From: Shinella kummerowiae
GTDB taxonomy: Bacteria > Pseudomonadota > Alphaproteobacteria > Rhizobiales > Rhizobiaceae
Assembly (NCBI RefSeq): GCF_009827055.1
Contig: NZ_WUMK01000001.1
Location: forward strand, 496,001 to 560,000
DNA: 64,000 nucleotides
Reading direction: 5' to 3'
Shown piece by piece: positions 26,394 through 35,332 of this stretch (positions within the stretch are counted from its first letter, which is position 1; each line of letters opens with the position of its first letter). The translations under genes were made by a program, and so were the position numbers. The notes beneath the pieces were generated by a model, which searched no databases, had not been told where the DNA came from, and saw nothing but the letters and a program-made list of their open reading frames with translations.

Positions 26394-28043
26394 CTAGAAC
26401 AGGGCGGCCGTGTTCTTCAGCGTGACCCAGATACCCCACAGCAGCGGGATACCGACAACGGCCCAGGCCATCGCCGCCTTGGCATCCAGCCCGCCCGTGC
26501 CGATGCCGAAGGAACCGGTCGGACCGGCATTCGCAGCCGCGGTCTTGGCCTGCAACGAGGCGACTTCCGCATCCGACATGAACCATTTGTCGGCAAGCGG
26601 CCGCACCAGCGCATTGGCAACGAGGCCGAGCGCCAGCATGCCGGCCAGGATGTACATCGTGCCGGTATAGAGCGCCGGGCCCGGCTCGACGCCGGCGGCG
26701 ATCTGTGCCTCGCGGATGTAGTTCACCACGACCGGGCCGACGATACCCGCCGTCGCCCAGGCCGTCAGCAGGCGACCGTGGATGGCGCCGACGAACTGCG
26801 TACCGAAAATATCGGCGAGGTAGGCCGGGATGGTGGCGAAGCCGCCGCCATACATCGACAGGATGATGCCGAAGGCGAGCACGAAGAGCGCCTTGTTGCC
26901 CATATCGGCCAAGGTCGGCGCAATGGCATAGAGTGCAATGCCGAGCACGAAGAACGTGTAGTAGGTGTTCTTGCGGCCGATCTTGTCGGAGAGCGACGCC
27001 CAGAAGAAGCGCCCGCCGATGTTGAACAGCGACAGGAGGCCGGTGAAGCCGGCGGCAATCGCCGCGATCGCAGCTTTCTGGTCGGTACCGAGCTGGCTGA
27101 AGGTCAACTCCGGCTGACCGATGAGACGACCGCCAAAGATTTCCTGCAACATCGGCGAGGCCATGCCGATCACGCCGATACCGGCCGACACGTTCAGGCA
27201 CAGCACCAGCCAGATCAGCCAGAACTGCTGGGTCTTGTGCGCATCGCGCAGGTGCACGTGCTTGGTGGTGATCATGGTCGACTTGGAGGCCGGCGGCGTC
27301 CAGCCTTCCGGGCGCCAGCCGGCCGGCGGAATGCGGTAGCCGAATGCGCCGCCCATCATGAAGCAGAAGTAGATCGCCGCCATGACGAGGAAGGTCTGCC
27401 ACACGCCGGGGCTCACATCCGTCTTGAAGGCGTTCATCAGCAGGTTGGCGAGCGGCGCACCGATCATCGCACCACCGCCGAAACCCATGATCGCCATGCC
27501 GGTCGCCATGCCGCGCCGATCCGGGAACCACTTGATCAGCGTGGAGACCGGGGAAATGTAGCCGAGGCCGAGACCGACGCCACCGATGACGCCGGCGCCG
27601 AGCCACATCAACCACAACTGATGGGTCATGACGCCGATCGCCGCGACGACGATGCCGCCGCACCAGCAGCACGCCGACACGAAGCCGGCCTTGCGCGGGC
27701 CGACGCGTTCCAGCCAGCCGCCCCAGATGGCGGCGGAACAGCCGAGCAGCACGAAGAACAGCGTGTAGATCCAGCCGAGATCGGCGACGCGCCAGTTGCA
27801 GCTCGTGGTGAAGAGCGCGGACAGAAGGTTCAGGTCGGCGCAGGCCGGGTCGGCCGCGGGGATGGCCTTGGATAGCGGCAGCCAGAACACGCTGAAACCG
27901 TAGGCCATGCCGATACAGAGATGGATGGCGAGCGCTGCCGGCGGAACAAGCCAGCGGTTGAAGCCGGGTTTGGCGATGATGCGCTCCCGGTCGAGGATGC
28001 CACCGGAATAGGGTCCGGCATAGGTCTCGGTCGATGCAGTCAT
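26394..28043 (-). CDS. OFA-family major facilitator transporter (oxalate/formate antiporter type)
   Basis: A 549-residue MFS permease with about twelve membrane spans. It has the MFS loop signatures GWLERVGPRKAG after span 2 and SDKIGRKNTYYT in the second half, and GLGLGYISPVSTLIKWFPDRRG, which is typical of the OFA family. These carry small mono- or dicarboxylates; the substrate is not identifiable. The ATG at 28043 has GGAGGAG upstream. The 315-bp leader holds a consensus sigma-54 promoter and two tandem dyads. A sensor kinase and an NtrC-class activator lie directly upstream, so induction by an external carboxylate is likely. Confidence 0.87.
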   Translation of the reverse strand: MTASTETYAGPYSGGILDRERIIAKPGFNRWLVPPAALAIHLCIGMAYGFSVFWLPLSKAIPAADPACADLNLLSALFTTSCNWRVADLGWIYTLFFVLLGCSAAIWGGWLERVGPRKAGFVSACCWCGGIVVAAIGVMTHQLWLMWLGAGVIGGVGLGLGYISPVSTLIKWFPDRRGMATGMAIMGFGGGAMIGAPLANLLMNAFKTDVSPGVWQTFLVMAAIYFCFMMGGAFGYRIPPAGWRPEGWTPPASKSTMITTKHVHLRDAHKTQQFWLIWLVLCLNVSAGIGVIGMASPMLQEIFGGRLIGQPELTFSQLGTDQKAAIAAIAAGFTGLLSLFNIGGRFFWASLSDKIGRKNTYYTFFVLGIALYAIAPTLADMGNKALFVLAFGIILSMYGGGFATIPAYLADIFGTQFVGAIHGRLLTAWATAGIVGPVVVNYIREAQIAAGVEPGPALYTGTMYILAGMLALGLVANALVRPLADKWFMSDAEVASLQAKTAAANAGPTGSFGIGTGGLDAKAAMAWAVVGIPLLWGIWVTLKNTAALF

Positions 28044-28178
28044 TGGGTCTCCTCCGCGACGCACCCCTCGGTGCGAAGATTTTCGTGATGGGGAGCCGGG
28101 CGAAAACCACCCCTTCGGAGCCATACGCCTGCACCCTCCATGCAGACGCCAGGTCGCCGAACCTCCCGCCCGGGACAC

Positions 28179-28194
28179 TGCAAGGCCCGTGCCA
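28179..28194 (-). promoter_or_regulatory. Sigma-54 (RpoN) promoter of the OFA transporter gene
   Basis: On the minus strand the sequence is TGGCACGGGCCTTGCA, a complete match to the consensus TGGCACG-N4-TTGCW. The -12 GC falls near 28181, which puts the transcript start around 28169 and a leader of about 125 bases before the ATG at 28043. An activator of the matching class (with GAFTGA) is encoded next door. Confidence 0.88.
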
Positions 28195-28246
28195 GAGAGG
28201 AGTTCTTTTGAAATCAAAGAATTGAAGGGAAGAGCGGAATCAAAAT

Positions 28247-28281
28247 GGACAGTTTGTCCGGATGCCGCGGACAATTTGTCC
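28247..28281. promoter_or_regulatory. Tandem enhancer dyads upstream of the sigma-54 promoter
   Basis: There are two copies of a GGACA-N3-TGTCC dyad: GGACAGTTTGTCC at 28247-28259 and GGACAATTTGTCC at 28269-28281. The second extends to the perfect 17-bp palindrome GCGGACAATTTGTCCGC. Their centres are 22 bp apart, two helical turns, and about 85-105 bp upstream of the predicted transcript start. That is the usual arrangement of upstream activating sites for NtrC-class activators; the protein from the adjacent gene is the likely ligand. Confidence 0.75.
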
Positions 28282-28357
28282 GCCCACGTCTACCACCTTG
28301 CCGACGAGGAAACGCCCATAGATCGCGCGTTGGCCCGTCCGTCCCTACTACCCGCCC

Positions 28358-30373
28358 CTACGCTGCCTCGGGCAGCCAGACGGTGAAGGTTGCGCCCTCG
28401 CCCGGGCGGCTTGCCACCGAGATGGCGCCGCCCTGCCGCGTCACCAGCGTCTGGCTGATGGAGAGGCCGAGACCGGTGCCCTCCTGCCGCTTCGTCGTGA
28501 AGAACGGATCGAAGACCTTTGCCGTCCTCTCGGGATCCATGCCGATGCCCGTATCGCTGACGACGATCTCGACCCCGGCGCGCTCGTTGCGGTCGCTGTC
28601 CCGCGTCTCGATGCTCAGCCGGCCGCCATCCGGCATGGCATGGATGGCATTAACGATGAGGTTGACGACCACCTGCTGAAGCTCGGTGCGGTTCATCAGC
28701 ACCAGCCGCCCGGCCGTGTTGTCCAGCCGCACCTCGATCGCCGCCCTTGTCAGCAGATGCTGCACGAGCGGCATGCAATCCGCAACCGCCATGCCCGGTG
28801 CGTGGCGATCGACGAAGCCGGCGAATTCCTCCGGCTTGGCGAACTGCAGGAGCTTGGTGACGATCTGGCTGATGCGCTGGATCTGCTCGTCGAGAAGCTG
28901 GAACTCGACTTTCGCCAACTCCGCCTTCTCGCCCACCACGGCGCGCACCACCTCCAGATTACCCTGCATGACGGCGATCGGATTGTTGATTTCGTGCGCC
29001 ACGCCGGCCGTGATCTCGCCGATGGCCGCGAGCTTTTCCGACAGGATGAGCTGCTTGGTGGTGGCTTCGAGCTGGCGGTTGGCAAGCTGGAGTTCGCGGG
29101 TGCGTTCGTCGACGCGCGCGTTCAGTTCCTCGTTCCAGCGGCGCAGCTCAAGGTCGTTCTGTTCGAGCTGGTTCAAGAGGTCATCGAGGTGCACGGCGAC
29201 GCGGCCGATCTCGTCCTGGCTGTCGACGGGTCCGGTGCGCGCGCCAAGATCGCCGCTCTCGACCCGTGCGATGGTGGCGTCGACCCGCTCCAGCGGCTCG
29301 AAGATGCCGCGCGCCCAGCGCAGGAAGATCGGCACGCTGGCGGCGGTGATCGCGAAGAAGGCAGCGACGATGGTGAGCACCGTCTGGTACTTTGCCGCCG
29401 TGAACGGCGCCTCCAGAAAGCCGACATAGAGCATGCCGACCCGCTTGCCGTGGCTGTCGCTGATCGGCTCATAGGCGGAAATGTACCAATCATTGACGAC
29501 GAAGGCGCTGTCGAGCCACGTGCGCCCCTCGCCGAGCACGGCAGAGCGCACGGCGGCGGAGACGCGCGTGCCGAGCGCACGACGCCCCTCGAACAGGCGG
29601 ACATTGGTGCTGATGCGCACATCGTCGAGGAACAGCGTCGCCGTGCCCTGACTGCCTTCCGGCAGGCTCGCCTCGCGATAGACGAGGTCGTTGATCGTGT
29701 CGATGAAGACGAGGTTCTGGTTGAGCAGGATGCCGCCGACCAGCACGGCCTTGCCGCCATCGCCGAGCGTGACGGCGCTGGCGCTCTGCACCACCATCCC
29801 GCGCCCCTCCTCCGTGCGCTCGGTCGGCACCGCGTTCGGCGTCTGCACAAGCGGCAATTTTGCGCGGGCGGCAAGGCCTGGAGACAGCGTTTCGAGGTCG
29901 GCATTGTCGAAAATGTCGATGCCCGTCGCCGGCTTGCCGGCGAGCGCATCGCGGATGACCGGCCAATCGGTGCGAAGCGTGCCGGCGGTCTCTTCCGTGA
30001 CGGAGGCGACAAGCCGACCATCCGGCGCCATCACATAGAGGAAATCCAGCTCGAGCCGCGCCCGGGATTCTTCAAGCAGCGTCTTCAGCGCCGTGCCATC
30101 ACCCGCGACATCGCGAAAGCGCGCCGAGGCGCCGAGTGCCGTGATGTGCTCGCCGGTATTGTCGAGGATATGGGCGAGGTACTGGTGCGCGATCGTCAGG
30201 TCGCCGTTGACCTTGGAAATCAGCGTCGCATCGAATTTTTCGTTCCAGCGATAGACCGTGACGCCGAGCAGCAGCGGCAGGATCACCAGCATGGGCAGGA
30301 GTGCGATGGCAAGCAGCCGGTAGCGCACCGAGCGCGCCGGCCGGATGGTGCCGACTGGCTTGCCGTCAGCCAT
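28358..30373 (-). CDS. Membrane sensor histidine kinase (Cache-HAMP-HisKA-HATPase)
   Basis: The product has 671 residues. A membrane helix (18-40) leads to a periplasmic sensor of about 290 residues with Cache-like features (LDFLYVMAPDGRLVASV and a second half from about 195). A second helix (331-352), HAMP (352-405), a coiled coil, and the HisKA box with phosphorylated His460 (ITAGVAHEINNPIAVM) follow. The ATP-binding domain has NLIVNAIHAM, DTGIGM and GTGLGLSI. The ATG at 30373 overlaps the end of the activator gene by 8 bp, so the pair is cotranscribed. It probably senses the substrate of the OFA transporter downstream. Confidence 0.88.
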   Translation of the reverse strand: MADGKPVGTIRPARSVRYRLLAIALLPMLVILPLLLGVTVYRWNEKFDATLISKVNGDLTIAHQYLAHILDNTGEHITALGASARFRDVAGDGTALKTLLEESRARLELDFLYVMAPDGRLVASVTEETAGTLRTDWPVIRDALAGKPATGIDIFDNADLETLSPGLAARAKLPLVQTPNAVPTERTEEGRGMVVQSASAVTLGDGGKAVLVGGILLNQNLVFIDTINDLVYREASLPEGSQGTATLFLDDVRISTNVRLFEGRRALGTRVSAAVRSAVLGEGRTWLDSAFVVNDWYISAYEPISDSHGKRVGMLYVGFLEAPFTAAKYQTVLTIVAAFFAITAASVPIFLRWARGIFEPLERVDATIARVESGDLGARTGPVDSQDEIGRVAVHLDDLLNQLEQNDLELRRWNEELNARVDERTRELQLANRQLEATTKQLILSEKLAAIGEITAGVAHEINNPIAVMQGNLEVVRAVVGEKAELAKVEFQLLDEQIQRISQIVTKLLQFAKPEEFAGFVDRHAPGMAVADCMPLVQHLLTRAAIEVRLDNTAGRLVLMNRTELQQVVVNLIVNAIHAMPDGGRLSIETRDSDRNERAGVEIVVSDTGIGMDPERTAKVFDPFFTTKRQEGTGLGLSISQTLVTRQGGAISVASRPGEGATFTVWLPEAA

Positions 30374-31757
30374 CCCAGGCCGCCAGCTTGCGGTCGATCG
30401 TCTTGCGGGAAATGCCGAGCTGGCGCGCCGCCTCGTCACGCTGGCCGTTGCAGGCGGCGAGCACCGCGAGGATGTGGCGTCGCTCGACATCCGCCAGCGA
30501 CCCGGTCTCCGCGCTCACGGGAATGGAGCCGCCCGGCCCAAAACCCTCCGGGAAGCGGCCGAGGATCAGCGTGCGCTCGATGAGATTGCGCAACTCCCGT
30601 ACATTGCCGGGCCAGTCATAGGCGGAAAGCGCCTGCCGCGCCGCGGCATCGATCGGCACGGCGGGCATGGCAAGCTGCGCCGACAGCTTCTTCATGAACA
30701 GCGTCGCAAGCTCCACGGCGTCGCCATCCCGCTCTTTCAAAGGCGGGAGATGGATCTGCATGACATTGATGCGGAAGAACAGGTCGGCGCGGAACCGTCC
30801 CGCCTGCACCTCCTTCTCGAGCTCCGCATTGGTGGCGAAGATGAAGCGCAGATCGACCGGTACCTCGCGTTCCGAGCCGACCGGCCGCACCTTGCGGTCT
30901 TCCAGAACACGCAGCAGCTTGCTTTGTGTCGCCGGCGGCATTTCGCTGATTTCGTCGAGAAACAGCGTGCCACCCTGCGCATGCAGGAACAGGCCCTCGC
31001 GTGCCCGCTCGGCACCGGTGAAAGCGCCTTTCAAGTGGCCGAACAATTCGCTCTCGATCATATCCGGCGGGATCGCCCCGCAATTGACCGGCACGAAAGG
31101 TTTCGCCGAACGGTCGGACAGGGTGTGCAGCGAGCGGGCCGCCACTTCCTTGCCGGTGCCCGATTGGCCGGTCAGCAGAACGGATGTCGGCAGCGGCGCC
31201 ACCCGGGCAATCGTGTCGCGCACACGGGCGATGGCGGCGGATTCACCGATCAGCCGGTCACGCAGCAGGATGTGGTCGGAGGTCGCCTTCAGCTCGTAGC
31301 GCAGCACGTAGTTTTCGCGCTGCAGGCGGATGCGATCAAGGCAGCGCGCCACGGCGTTGAGCAACTGGTTGGAACGGAACGGTTTGAGGACAAAATCGAC
31401 CGCCCCCGCCCGGAGCGCCTGGATGGCGGTTTCGAGATCGGCATAGGCGGTCATCAGGATGGCATCGGCGAAGAAACCGATGGCACGCTGTTCGGCAAGC
31501 CATTCCACGCCGTTCTTGCGCGGCATGATGTTGTCGAGGATCACCACGTCGAAGTGATACTGATCGAGTTTGCGCGAGGCCTCGTCCGTATCGGCCGCCA
31601 GTTCCAGGCGTTTGCAGCGCGGCCCGAGCGTGCGCATGAGAAAGTTGCGCATGCCCGGTTCGTCATCGACGACGAGGATCGAGGCTTGCGCCAGCCATGG
31701 TCCGAACTCCGGATCGGCGGACGTATCGCGCAGAGCGCGCACGGCTTCAGTCGGCAC
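30366..31757 (-). CDS. NtrC-class sigma-54-dependent response regulator
   Basis: An activator of 463 residues if it starts at the GTG at 31757, which has GGGAGG six bases upstream; an ATG ten codons earlier (31787) has no clear ribosome site. Receiver domain: ILVVDDEPGM, phosphoacceptor Asp75 in VVILDNIMP, TAYAD and KPF. AAA+ domain: Walker A TGQSGTGKE, sigma-54 contact loop GAFTGA, Walker B GGTLFLDEI. A C-terminal Fis-type helix-turn-helix (DEAARQLGISRKTIDRKL) follows. It forms a two-gene unit with the kinase and most likely binds the tandem dyads before the transporter gene. Confidence 0.9.
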   Translation of the reverse strand: MPTEAVRALRDTSADPEFGPWLAQASILVVDDEPGMRNFLMRTLGPRCKRLELAADTDEASRKLDQYHFDVVILDNIMPRKNGVEWLAEQRAIGFFADAILMTAYADLETAIQALRAGAVDFVLKPFRSNQLLNAVARCLDRIRLQRENYVLRYELKATSDHILLRDRLIGESAAIARVRDTIARVAPLPTSVLLTGQSGTGKEVAARSLHTLSDRSAKPFVPVNCGAIPPDMIESELFGHLKGAFTGAERAREGLFLHAQGGTLFLDEISEMPPATQSKLLRVLEDRKVRPVGSEREVPVDLRFIFATNAELEKEVQAGRFRADLFFRINVMQIHLPPLKERDGDAVELATLFMKKLSAQLAMPAVPIDAAARQALSAYDWPGNVRELRNLIERTLILGRFPEGFGPGGSIPVSAETGSLADVERRHILAVLAACNGQRDEAARQLGISRKTIDRKLAAWDG

Positions 31758-31794
31758 CAGCTTCCTCCCAGGTAGCGCTTCGGGCATCTACCAT

Positions 31795-31824
31795 AAAAAG
31801 GTGCCGCCACGAGCACAAGGCACC
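31795..31824 (-). terminator. Rho-independent terminator of the small gene at 31850-32071
   Basis: On the minus strand, GGTGCC (31824-31819) pairs with GGCACC (31805-31800) across 13 bases and is followed directly by TTTTT (31799-31795). It begins about 26 bp after the stop of the small minus-strand gene. Confidence 0.65.
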
Positions 31825-31849
31825 CGCGGCGGCAAGACTGGAGGAGGAT

Positions 31850-32071
31850 TCAGGAGTGTAGATGAATACGCTCGCGGCGTTCTCGCATCGCCGCAAGTTC
31901 TTCTTCGATATGAACTTTCCGCGCATCGTCCATCGCCACGGCAATGGTCTGGCTGATGATGCGAACACTGTCATCCGACATGAACGGCGATGCGCCACGG
32001 CATTCCGCTGCATGAAGCTTGCAAAGCGCACTGGCCAGCAGCTGCGCATAGTCTTCCGGTTTGCGACCCAT
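31850..32071 (-). CDS. Small hypothetical protein (73 residues)
   Basis: The protein starts MGRKPEDYAQLLASALCKLH and ends in a charged helix (ARKVHIEEELAAMRERRERIH). It looks all-helical and cytoplasmic. Of the nested starts, the ATG at 32071 has AGGA nine bases upstream. A TATAAT hexamer on the minus strand (32090-32095) lies just upstream, and a good terminator follows the stop, so it looks like an independent unit. No family is recognised. Confidence 0.55.
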   Translation of the reverse strand: MGRKPEDYAQLLASALCKLHAAECRGASPFMSDDSVRIISQTIAVAMDDARKVHIEEELAAMRERRERIHLHS

Positions 32072-32486
32072 ATTCCCCATTCCTTCTTGATTATAACCAC
32101 AGAAAACCACAGAAGAATGCAAAAAGCCACACATTTCTCACATGCCCATGGAAAAAATTGGGGCATCGGGCACACCCGCCCCCATGCCGCAATGCTGGAA
32201 AACAAGCATGTCCAGAAACGGAGCAAGCCGCGCGCCGTCTATCGGTCATTTTGTGGCAAGGAGGTGACGCCCGCGTGAAAACCGTCAACACGCCGGAGAA
32301 CAGCCGGCGACAGGACAAACCTGCCCTCATCGGCATGAGCATCAAGGAAGATCAGAAAGCGGGACTGTTTCGCGGCAATACAGTCGCCCGTCACACCCCG
32401 CCAGTCCGCATGGCAGCGGCGCACGGCGGGTGTTTTGCATTGGATGCGCTAAAGCGTGTTGTGGCCTTGCGACAATGAGTGCGAAA
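32072..32486. other. Intergenic stretch with little coding evidence
   Basis: This region is more AT-rich near 32080-32160 than its surroundings. It holds the -10 candidate for the small minus-strand gene and a direct repeat AACCACAGAA/AACCACAGAA at 32095-32114. The rest shows nothing convincing except the short frame at 32275. Confidence 0.4.
32275..32478 (+). CDS. Possible small protein with an unusually strong ribosome site
   Basis: A GTG-started frame of 67 codons is preceded, seven bases upstream, by AAGGAGGTGA (32258-32267), a ten-base complement to the 16S rRNA 3' end. The product (VKTVNTPENSRRQDK..., ending LKRVVALRQ) is basic and matches no family I recognise. The strong ribosome site is the only positive evidence, and the composition is not clearly coding. 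Confidence 0.3.
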   Translation: MKTVNTPENSRRQDKPALIGMSIKEDQKAGLFRGNTVARHTPPVRMAAAHGGCFALDALKRVVALRQ

Positions 32487-32531
32487 GACCAGGAACCCGA
32501 AGCGCGAGGAGCGCGCTTCGGGTTCCTGGTC
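32487..32531 (-). terminator. Long hairpin terminator after cysA
   Basis: A perfect 20-bp stem (arms 32487-32506 and 32512-32531) with a five-base loop lies 10 bp beyond the cysA stop. On the minus strand it is followed by TTTCGC. The flanks GCGAAA/CTTTGCG nearly extend the pairing. Confidence 0.75.
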
Positions 32532-32540
32532 CTTTGCGGA

Positions 32541-33593
32541 TTACTCGGCAAACAGCTTCCAGCGGGTCGGCCGGAAACGAATCGTCGTCCCGGTCGCCGC
32601 CAGGGCGTCGAGCGGCACTTCGATCTCGACATGATGCGGCTCGCCGGGCTTGCCGATGTCGAGGTCGGCAATGCGCGTTCCGGCAAGGCGCCGGGAGGTC
32701 GCGACGCGGCCCTCAAGGGCGGGTGCTGCCGGATCACCGACGAGCGCCACATCCTGCGGGCGGAAGAAGAGCGTGCCGGTTCCCGATGCCATGTCGTTGG
32801 CGCGCGGCGCGACGCCGATGGGTTCGCCCTGAAAACGGACCGTATTGTCCGCCACGCTGACCGGCACATGGGCGCTGTCACCGATGAAGGAGAAGACGAA
32901 GGGCGAGTTCGGGCGATCGTAGACGTCGTCGGAGGAACCCACCTGCTCGATCGCGCCCTGGCTCATGACGACGACGCGGTCGGCAAGTTCGAGGGCTTCT
33001 TCCTGGTCATGCGTGACGAACACCGTTGTATGACCGGTGCGGTCGTGGAATTCGCGCAGCCAGCGGCGCAGTTCCTTCCGCACCTTGGCGTCGAGCGCGC
33101 CAAAGGGTTCGTCGAGCAGCAGTACCTTCGGCTCGATCGCCATGGCGCGTGCAAGTGCCACGCGCTGGCGCTGGCCGCCGGAAAGCTGGTTCGGGTAGCG
33201 CTTCTCGAGGCCCGAAAGCTGTACCATCTCCAGAAGATCCGCAACGCGGCGGCGGATTTCGGTTTTCGGCGGCCGCTGCCCGCGCGGACGCACCGTCAGG
33301 CCGAAGGCGATGTTGTCGGCGACCGTCATGTGGCGGAAGAGCGCGTAGTGCTGGAACACGAAGCCGACATGGCGTTCCTGCACGGTCCTGTGCGAGGCAT
33401 CCTCGGCACCGAAGAAGATGCTGCCACGTGTCGGCGTTTCGAGACCGGCGATGAGGCGGAGCAGCGTCGTCTTGCCGGAGCCGGAGGGGCCGAGCAGCGC
33501 GATCAGCTCACCCGAACGAATGTCGAGCGAGACATCGTTCAGCGCCGGGTAGCGGTCGAATTCCTTGCGGATGTTTTTAACACTGACGTCCAT
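32541..33593 (-). CDS. cysA: Sulfate/thiosulfate ABC transporter ATP-binding protein CysA
   Basis: The product has 350 residues. It shows Walker [11 protein letters not shown]-loop [14 protein letters not shown] (the FRHMTV form is typical of CysA), signature LSGGQRQR, Walker [13 protein letters not shown] and VTHDQEEA. The C-terminal regulatory part includes FFRPQDVAL. It is the last gene of sbp-cysT-cysW-cysA and is followed by a strong hairpin. Confidence 0.93.
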   Translation of the reverse strand: MDVSVKNIRKEFDRYPALNDVSLDIRSGELIALLGPSGSGKTTLLRLIAGLETPTRGSIFFGAEDASHRTVQERHVGFVFQHYALFRHMTVADNIAFGLTVRPRGQRPPKTEIRRRVADLLEMVQLSGLEKRYPNQLSGGQRQRVALARAMAIEPKVLLLDEPFGALDAKVRKELRRWLREFHDRTGHTTVFVTHDQEEALELADRVVVMSQGAIEQVGSSDDVYDRPNSPFVFSFIGDSAHVPVSVADNTVRFQGEPIGVAPRANDMASGTGTLFFRPQDVALVGDPAAPALEGRVATSRRLAGTRIADLDIGKPGEPHHVEIEVPLDALAATGTTIRFRPTRWKLFAE

Positions 33594-33613
33594 TGCGGGC
33601 GTTGCCTTTCAAA

Positions 33614-34474
33614 TCAATGCTTACGACCGGCAGCGATTTCCGCGCCGTAGTGAAGTTCAAGCGCCGTCTTGACGACGAGCGTCACGAGGGCCAGCGCGGC
33701 GAGCAGCGACGCCACTGCGAAAGCGGCGACGAAATTGTACTCGTTGTAGAGGATCTCCACATGCAGCGGCATCGTGTTGGTGAGGCCCCGGATGTGGCCG
33801 GAGACCACCGAGACCGCCCCGAATTCGCCCATGGCGCGCGCATTGCAGAGCAAGACGCCGTAGAGCAGCCCCCATTTGATGTTGGGCAGCGTCACGTACC
33901 AGAAGGTCTGCCAGCCGGAAGCCCCGAGCGACAGCGCCGCCTCCTCGTCGCCGGTGCCCTGTTCCTGCATCAGCGGGATCAGCTCGCGCGCGACGAAGGG
34001 AAAGGTGACGAAGATGGTGGCGAGCACGATGCCCGGCACCGCAAACAGGATCTCGATGCCGTAGCTTTTCAGCCAGGGCCCCAGAACGCTGCCCGCGCCG
34101 AACAGCAGCACATAGACCAGACCCGAAATGACCGGCGAAACCGAGAATGGCAGGTCGATCAGCGTCGTCAGGAACGCCTTGCCCTTGAATTCGAACTTGG
34201 CGATGGCCCAGGCCGCCGCCACGCCGAAGACGAGGTTGAGCGGCACGGCGATGACCGCCACCAGCAGCGTCAGGCGAATGGCGGCGAGCGTATCGGGATC
34301 GCCGAAGGCGGCGAAAAACTCGCCGCTCCCCTTGCGGAAAGCCTCGATGAAGACGGCGGCGAGCGGCAGCAGCAGGAAGAGCGCCAGAAACAGGAAGGCC
34401 GTCGTCATCAGCGCATACCGGGCGAGCGGTGCTTCCGTCGTCGGCGAGCGCAGGCGGCGGGGACTATGCGCCAT
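33614..34474 (-). CDS. cysW: Sulfate ABC transporter permease CysW
   Basis: An inner-membrane permease of 286 residues with six predicted spans. It has the sulfate-permease signatures [21 protein letters not shown] and [25 protein letters not shown], and the EAA loop [24 protein letters not shown]. The ATG at 34474 is chosen because AGGAGG lies seven bases upstream; an ATG two codons earlier abuts that site. It overlaps cysT by 11 bp. Confidence 0.92.
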   Translation of the reverse strand: MAHSPRRLRSPTTEAPLARYALMTTAFLFLALFLLLPLAAVFIEAFRKGSGEFFAAFGDPDTLAAIRLTLLVAVIAVPLNLVFGVAAAWAIAKFEFKGKAFLTTLIDLPFSVSPVISGLVYVLLFGAGSVLGPWLKSYGIEILFAVPGIVLATIFVTFPFVARELIPLMQEQGTGDEEAALSLGASGWQTFWYVTLPNIKWGLLYGVLLCNARAMGEFGAVSVVSGHIRGLTNTMPLHVEILYNEYNFVAAFAVASLLAALALVTLVVKTALELHYGAEIAAGRKH

Positions 34475-35327
34475 AACCATACCTCCTGCGGCTCCAGGCC
34501 TGGATGAGATTGATGACGAGCAGCATGACGAAGGACAGCGCCAGCATGATCGTCGCAATCGCCGTTGCAGCGCCGTAGTTGAACTCCTCAAGCCGGATAA
34601 CGATGAGGAGCGGCGCGATCTCGGAGACGTAGGGAATGTTGCCGGCGATGAAGATGACCGAGCCGTATTCGCCGACACCACGGGCGAAGGCGAGCGCAAA
34701 GCCCGTCAGGATCGCCGGCGCGAGGCCCGGAAGCAGCACGCGGCGTATCGTCTGGAAACGGTTGGCGCCAAGCGTTGCCGCCGCCTCCTCGACCTCGCTG
34801 TCGATCTCTTCCATGATGGGCTGGACCGTGCGCACCACGAAGGGCAGGCCGATGAAGACCAGCGCGATGACGATGCCGGTCGGGTTGAAGGCCGCCTTGA
34901 TGCCGAAGACGTTCAGCACCTGGCCGACCCAACCGTTCGGTGCGTAGAGCGCGGCAAGCGCGATGCCCGCCACCGCCGTCGGCAGCGCGAAGGGCAGGTC
35001 CACCACCGCATCGATGATGCGCCGGCCGGGGAACTCATAGCGCACGATGACCCAGGCCACGATGACGCCGAACACGACATTGACCAGCGCGGCGATGAAG
35101 GCCGTGCCGAAGGAGACCTCGAGCGCCTTTATCGTGCGCTCGTCGGCCAGGATTGCGAAAAACTCCTCCCCGGACAGGGAGGCGGACCGCCAGACGAGGC
35201 CGGCGAGCGGGATGAGGATGATGAGGGTCAGATAAGCGAGCGAAAAGCCGAGCGTCAGTCCGAAACCCGGAATGACACTCGGCTGTCTCAGTCGCCACCG
35301 CACCGAAGCAGCAGCAGATGTCGTCAA
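34464..35327 (-). CDS. cysT: Sulfate ABC transporter permease CysT (CysU)
   Basis: A partner permease of 287 residues. It has [47 protein letters not shown] and [24 protein letters not shown]. The first in-frame start after the sbp stop is a TTG at 35327; no ATG is available until inside the first membrane span, so TTG initiation coupled to sbp (gap 5 bp) is likely. Confidence 0.92.
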   Translation of the reverse strand: MTTSAAASVRWRLRQPSVIPGFGLTLGFSLAYLTLIILIPLAGLVWRSASLSGEEFFAILADERTIKALEVSFGTAFIAALVNVVFGVIVAWVIVRYEFPGRRIIDAVVDLPFALPTAVAGIALAALYAPNGWVGQVLNVFGIKAAFNPTGIVIALVFIGLPFVVRTVQPIMEEIDSEVEEAAATLGANRFQTIRRVLLPGLAPAILTGFALAFARGVGEYGSVIFIAGNIPYVSEIAPLLIVIRLEEFNYGAATAIATIMLALSFVMLLVINLIQAWSRRRYGYGA

Positions 35328-35332
35328 AGCTC

